NCBI GenBank assembly: GCA_041494275.1
Contig: JBGQAM010000003.1
Coordinates: 1 to 44,733 of the forward strand
From: COMBO-56-21 sp041494275
GTDB lineage: Archaea; Thermoplasmatota; Thermoplasmata; UBA10834
Direction of reading: 5' to 3'
Length of the DNA: 44,733 nt
Made by a program: the position numbers and the translations under genes
Part shown: piece after piece, positions 41,330 to 44,733 of the stretch
Layout: each line of letters opens with the position of its first letter
Position numbering within the stretch: the stretch's first letter is position 1
The notes under the pieces: generated by a model
Told to the model about the DNA's origin: nothing
The model's database searches: none
What the model saw: the letters and a program-made list of their open reading frames with translations, nothing else

Positions 41330-41400
41330 GCGGCTAGATACGCTAGCCAGGTACCTTCGGGTACAGGGTGAACCGTATCGTTTGAAACCGTTACGGGCTT
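41330..41400 (+). other. Structured region downstream of 5S rRNA
   Basis: Two hairpins follow the 5S: GGCTAG-ATACG-CTAGCC (41332-41348), then GTACC-TTCG-GGTAC (41351-41364) with the very stable C(UUCG)G tetraloop. Beyond them AACCGT and AAACCGT repeat, with a partial pairing to ACGG. Possibly a processing signal or a small stable RNA cotranscribed with 5S. No tRNA or known RNA family could be fitted. Confidence 0.4.
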
Positions 41401-41515
41401 GGTAAGCTGTCAGCCACTCTTGCCTCTACTTTTCATTTGCGTTTGCGTGTAGCTGGTACTCACCACGAAGAGTTTATATCACGACAGATGGCTCTTCGAG
41501 CTGGAGCTGGCAACA

Positions 41516-42421
41516 TTGGCTCTCACCACCGATGAGAAGTACATTCTGGTAGCGATACTCGCTGCGATCATGATCTTCGTCGTATTCTTCGAGATGAGAT
41601 ACATGCGCGGCAAGGCCAAAGTCGTCAGGCACGCTGCGCAGAAAAAGGACGAGGCATACAACGCTATCCTCACCACCCGCTCCGTCGTCAATGTCATGCA
41701 GCGTCAGGGTGCTGAGACTAGGACAGCTCAGAATATGGTAGGAGCTGCAAAACAGGCCATGGAACAGGGCGACTACGACCGCTGCATGGACCTCTGCGAG
41801 AAAGCGAGGGACGAGATGATCTCGCCGTCCAGGAAGGTCTCCGAACCCGCAGGGGGCCACGAAGACGATGTGGTAGAGAAAGAACGGTTCGAGAAGGTCG
41901 CGGAGAGCATACTCGCAGCCAGGAGCCAAACGTCAAAGACCGATTCTTACAAAGGCACGAAGCTGGCCGTAGACCCTGACGGGAATTTCATGAGCGCCAA
42001 GTTCGAAATCAACACCGCGAAATCCGACATAAGGAAGGCCGTCGAGAGCGGTCTGGACACATCCGATGCGCAGGACCTTATGACCGATGCAGAGGCTGCA
42101 TTCGTCGTTGGCAGCTACACGAAGGCTCTGTCGCTGGCGGTCAGGGCCAGGAAAGCTGTGAACGCGGAGGCCGAGGAGGAGACCATACCTTTGAGATCGG
42201 GGGAGGAGCCGGAGGAACCGGCTGCCGAACCCACGGCCGAGGAGATGTCCATCAGTTCTAGATGGGAGTGCAGCCACTGCGGCGCGCCTCTCGAGGCTGA
42301 CGATACGTTCTGTCACAAGTGCGGGACGAGAGTCGAGCGTGAGAGGGTCTGTGATTCGTGCGGCACGAAGGCGCGCTCCGAGGACACATTCTGCAGGAAG
42401 TGCGGTTCGAAGATCGCCTAG
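41516..42421 (+). CDS. Membrane-anchored helical protein with two C-terminal zinc ribbons
   Basis: 301 residues, TTG start after GGAGCTGG; TATA TTTATAT is at 41473-41479. One N-terminal membrane helix (KYILVAILAAIMIFVVFFEM) precedes a long charged helical region (about 25-220) with two tetratricopeptide-like helical repeats (AKQAMEQGDYDRCMDLCEKARDE and AEAAFVVGSYTKALSLAVRARKA). An acidic linker follows. Two zinc ribbons close it: CSHCGAPL...CHKCGTR and CDSCGTKA...CRKCGSK. Zinc ribbon pairs like this serve in protein contacts. Overlaps larB (convergent) by four bases. Confidence 0.75.
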   Translation: MALTTDEKYILVAILAAIMIFVVFFEMRYMRGKAKVVRHAAQKKDEAYNAILTTRSVVNVMQRQGAETRTAQNMVGAAKQAMEQGDYDRCMDLCEKARDEMISPSRKVSEPAGGHEDDVVEKERFEKVAESILAARSQTSKTDSYKGTKLAVDPDGNFMSAKFEINTAKSDIRKAVESGLDTSDAQDLMTDAEAAFVVGSYTKALSLAVRARKAVNAEAEEETIPLRSGEEPEEPAAEPTAEEMSISSRWECSHCGAPLEADDTFCHKCGTRVERERVCDSCGTKARSEDTFCRKCGSKIA

Positions 42422-43179
42422 CGCAGTCCGTATTTGTTCTTGACTATCACAGCTGCAAGCGCTCCCGCGCCGAAGCCGTTGTCAATGTTGACCACTCCTA
42501 TTCCGCTCGAGCAACTGGAGAGCATTCCCAGGAGGGCAGCCATGCCCCCGAAGCTGGCACCGTAGCCGACGCTCGTTGGAACCGCGATGACAGGTTTGCT
42601 CGTCAGGCCAGCCACGACGCTCGGGAGAGCGCCCTCCATGCCAGCGAGCACGACGATAACATCCGCGGAGTCGAACTGCCTCAGGTTCGAGGTCAGCCTG
42701 TGCATGCCGGCAACTCCGACATCGTAGAGCCGCTCCACATTGCATCCGAGCAGTTCGCATGTTACGGCCGCCTCCTCAGCTACCGGGATGTCGGATGTGC
42801 CCGCGGTGACTATGAGCACCTTTCCCTTCGTCTTGCGCTTTGCCACTCCGATTGTCACGATCCTTGCTTCGGGGTACCATCTCGCTTTGGACCCGAGCCG
42901 ACTCCTGAGTTTCTGGAAGGTCTTCTCGTTCATACGCGTGAACACTGCTTCGTCTTTTCGCGCGATTGTCCTCGCAGCTATTCCGAGTATCTGGGCATCC
43001 GTCTTGCCTGGGGAATATATCGCCTCGGGTATGCCCTTTCTGAGCTCGCGGTGATGGTCGATCTTTGCGAACTTGAGATCGTCATAGGGGAGCGTTCGAA
43101 GCTGCTCCAGCGCTTCCCCGACGGTGCAGTCGCCCTTGCTCAGTTTTGAGAGGATCTTCGCGATTTTCTCGGGATTCAT
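42418..43179 (-). CDS. larB: Nickel-pincer cofactor biosynthesis protein LarB
   Basis: 253 residues. LarB carboxylates and hydrolyses NaAD to the pyridinium-3,5-dicarboxylate mononucleotide precursor of the nickel-pincer nucleotide of lactate racemase and related enzymes. The C-terminal PurE-like domain is clear (VLIVTAGTSDIPVAEEA, VGVAGMHRL, VVLAGMEGALPSVVAGL, VPTSVGYGA). The N-terminal region has the LarB IDHHRELRKGIPEAIY signature. It overlaps LarE by four bases (ATGA). Confidence 0.95.
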   Translation of the reverse strand: MNPEKIAKILSKLSKGDCTVGEALEQLRTLPYDDLKFAKIDHHRELRKGIPEAIYSPGKTDAQILGIAARTIARKDEAVFTRMNEKTFQKLRSRLGSKARWYPEARIVTIGVAKRKTKGKVLIVTAGTSDIPVAEEAAVTCELLGCNVERLYDVGVAGMHRLTSNLRQFDSADVIVVLAGMEGALPSVVAGLTSKPVIAVPTSVGYGASFGGMAALLGMLSSCSSGIGVVNIDNGFGAGALAAVIVKNKYGLR

Positions 43180-43988
43180 CTTAGCAACACCTCGTTCAAG
43201 CTTCCCATCCTGTACCCTTCAAGATCGACAGAGACATAGGTGAATCCCAACGACCTAAGCTTCTTCGTCACGGAGACCCTCATTCCCGGAGATGACAGTA
43301 TGCCAATGTCTTTCGGCGACACCTCCACCCTCGCCATGTTCCCGTGCATCCTGACCCTCACATCGTCAAACCCTTTGGCCTTCAGGAATTCCTCCGCCTC
43401 CTCGATCATCCTCAGTTTCTCCGCAGTTATTATCTCGCCATATGGAATCCTTGATGCGAGGCATGGGCTTGAACTCTTCTGGGCTGTGGGCAGCAACAGA
43501 GCCTTCGAAATCTTCCTCACATCAGCCTTTGTCAACCCGATCTCCGCAAGGGGACTTCTGACCTTCATCTCCTCTTTGGCCTTGATTCCAGGGCGGTAGT
43601 CTTCCCTGTCGTCTGCATTTGAGCCATCCAGGACATTCTTCAATCCCCGTTCGATGGCGGTTCTCCTGATGAGGGCGAGATCATCGCGCTTGCAAAGGTA
43701 GCATCGATCCGGCGGATTGGCGACGAAAGCCCTGTCGCCGAGAGGATCCGTTCTGAGCACAATGTGCTCGATGCCGATTCTCTTGGCCACTTGCCTGGCG
43801 TTCGTCAGTTCAGAGTCAGGGTACATCGGAGAGTCGACCGTCACTGCGACCGCCTTGCCCCCGAGCTCGTCCTTGGCGATGCGGGCGACGAGCGTCGAGT
43901 CCGTCCCGCCCGAGAAGGCCACCGCTGCCGAACCGAACGAACGTACCAGTTTTCTCAGTTGAGAGAGTTTGCGCTCCGCAGTCTTCAT
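43176..43988 (-). CDS. larE: Sulfur insertion enzyme LarE of nickel-pincer pathway
   Basis: 270 residues, an ATP pyrophosphatase. The P-loop SGGTDSTLVA at 26-35 adenylates the carboxylates, then sulfur replaces them. Three cysteines C96, C99 (RCYLC) and C176 (SSPCLASR) match the [4Fe-4S]-type LarE, in which the cluster carries an extra sulfide, unlike the sacrificial single-Cys enzyme of Lactobacillus. A TATA-like GAAATAAAC lies about 25 nt before the ATG, suggesting leaderless larEB mRNA. No larC or larA gene is in the window. Confidence 0.95.
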   Translation of the reverse strand: MKTAERKLSQLRKLVRSFGSAAVAFSGGTDSTLVARIAKDELGGKAVAVTVDSPMYPDSELTNARQVAKRIGIEHIVLRTDPLGDRAFVANPPDRCYLCKRDDLALIRRTAIERGLKNVLDGSNADDREDYRPGIKAKEEMKVRSPLAEIGLTKADVRKISKALLLPTAQKSSSPCLASRIPYGEIITAEKLRMIEEAEEFLKAKGFDDVRVRMHGNMARVEVSPKDIGILSSPGMRVSVTKKLRSLGFTYVSVDLEGYRMGSLNEVLLR

Positions 43989-44023
43989 GGCAACCAGAGC
44001 AATGTCCGAGGTTTATTTCAAGC

Positions 44024-44389
44024 TTAGTAGGTAAGCGTGGCGTCCGCGGACGTGGTTTCCGCCACGACCGTCGCCGCGGCGATTATTCTCGTTCCCTCAA
44101 TTAGCTCTTCCTCGGTGATGCCTCTGGACTTCAGACACGGAGCACATGCCATGAGCTTCCCACCTGACTCAGAGAAGATCTTGACGAGTTCTTGCAGAGC
44201 GGGGAAGGATTCGGCTCTCACATGTTTCGCGCGATCCTTGACCGCCAGCAAGACGCCGGTGGTCTGAAGGATTACCGTGACGTCAGTCTCCGATGCCAAT
44301 GCTGCATTTGCCATCACGAACGGAATTGTCGCTCTCTCGGGGTCTTCGAATGCGTGTGTCACTATCACAACCAATTTCTTGTCGCCCAT
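44024..44389 (-). CDS. DsrE-family protein with CxxC site
   Basis: 121 residues with the DsrE fold: LVVIVTHAFEDPERATIPFVMANAAL, VTVILQTTGVLLA, and GGKLMACAPCLKSRGI. The CAPC motif lies where DsrE/TusD proteins hold a persulfide. It is separate from the relay operon at 21.6-23.4 kb and sits directly upstream of larE with 35 nt between, so it may feed sulfur to LarE, although larE seems to have its own TATA. Confidence 0.82.
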   Translation of the reverse strand: MGDKKLVVIVTHAFEDPERATIPFVMANAALASETDVTVILQTTGVLLAVKDRAKHVRAESFPALQELVKIFSESGGKLMACAPCLKSRGITEEELIEGTRIIAAATVVAETTSADATLTY

Positions 44390-44504
44390 GTGCCGAACCT
44401 CAAGTTGAAGATTGCTGATGGAGTAGATACACGGAATCCCGAACCCCGCATTCCGTTGAGACGGTATCGTTCATTGCCGAATCTACCTCCAGGCTGGAGA
44501 TAAT

Positions 44505-44512
44505 GATATATA
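44505..44512 (+). promoter_or_regulatory. TATA box of alba gene
   Basis: GATATATA predicts a transcript start near 44533 and a leader of about 27 nt with GGAGGAGA before the ATG at 44560. The strong TATA and RBS fit an abundant chromatin protein. Confidence 0.6.
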
Positions 44513-44559
44513 CCGACCACATCCGTTAGAATGAGCCCGGCCGAGCTCTGGAGGAGACA

Positions 44560-44733
44560 ATGGGTGAGGAGAACACAGTATACATCGGGAAAAAGCCCAC
44601 AATGAACTACGTCCTCGCCGTGGTGTCGCAGGTCAATGCCGGAAGCGACAGCGTATGCATCAAGGCGAGAGGACGCGCCATAAGCAGGGCTGTGGACGTT
44701 GCGGAGATCGTGCGGAACAGGTTCGTGCAGGGA
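44560..44733 (+). CDS. alba: Alba DNA/RNA-binding chromatin protein, 5' part
   Basis: The first 58 residues of Alba, cut by the right edge. The core is unmistakable: VYIGKKPTMNYVLAVVSQ (the Lys pair binds DNA and is acetylated in Sulfolobus), then CIKARGRAISRAVDVAEIV. Alba dimers coat DNA and RNA in archaea. The ATG at 44560 follows GGAGGAGA. Confidence 0.96.
   Translation, partial: MGEENTVYIGKKPTMNYVLAVVSQVNAGSDSVCIKARGRAISRAVDVAEIVRNRFVQG

Noticed and set aside
41330..41420. tRNA gene after 5S rRNA
   Set aside because: Tried both strands. No seven-base acceptor stem with a proper T-arm (GGTTCRANTCC) could be fitted.

Overview
The window is archaeal. It carries archaeosine synthase (ArcS), pelota, ABCE1, Alba, a MetG with a C-terminal tRNA-binding domain and archaeal-type PyrB/PyrI. 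Many genes have a TATA box about 22-38 nt before the start codon and no Shine-Dalgarno, which suggests leaderless transcripts. The rest use GGTGA/GAGGTGA-type sites inside operons. A lone 5S rRNA gene, giant PKD/FG-GAP surface proteins and an IPEF-type C-terminal sorting signal suggest a Thermoplasmatota-related euryarchaeon. That placement is an inference. Most of the window looks mid-50s % GC; about 23.9-28.4 kb looks more AT-rich.

Layout. 0-6.4 kb: 5' part of IorA, a PH-like membrane protein, a DUF255/YyaL thioredoxin-fold protein and a large secreted repeat protein. 6.4-8.9 kb: a complete ECF-type Ni/Co transporter (CbiM-like, EcfT, EcfA) behind a promoter with inverted repeats. 9-18.9 kb: membrane proteins (DUF457-like, BASS, DedA), then ABCE1, an M3 peptidase, MetG, a PHP protein, a Roadblock protein and pelota. 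18.9-21.6 kb: a stand-alone response regulator, an intergenic region with a strong hairpin and a 32-residue ORF, and ArcS. 21.6-23.9 kb: a five-gene sulfur-relay operon (TusA, DsrE2, TusB-like, DsrE, TusC-like) with a divergent winged-helix regulator and a palindrome near the operon start.

23.9-28.4 kb is an accessory island. It holds a wHTH-PAS-GAF-PAS regulator without a kinase, two tandem DUF3494 (ice-binding-like) surface proteins with a shared promoter element, and three small proteins, two membrane and one very basic. 28.5-32.4 kb: pyrB-pyrI overlap a two-cluster ferredoxin and are followed by a shortened aldehyde-ferredoxin-oxidoreductase-like protein; a UPF0200 kinase-like gene and an 88-residue conserved gene come next. 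32.4-40.2 kb: an ABC-2 exporter pair, a 1685-residue FG-GAP/PKD membrane protein with a cytoplasmic domain, and a DUF92 protein. 40.3-44.7 kb: a HAD phosphatase, 5S rRNA, a zinc-ribbon membrane protein, LarB/LarE for the nickel-pincer cofactor, another DsrE-like protein and the start of Alba.

Two themes recur. One is sulfur transfer (TusA/DsrE proteins, LarE, ArcS nearby). The other is nickel (CbiM-type uptake and LarB/LarE). No CRISPR array, insertion sequence or tRNA gene was recognised.
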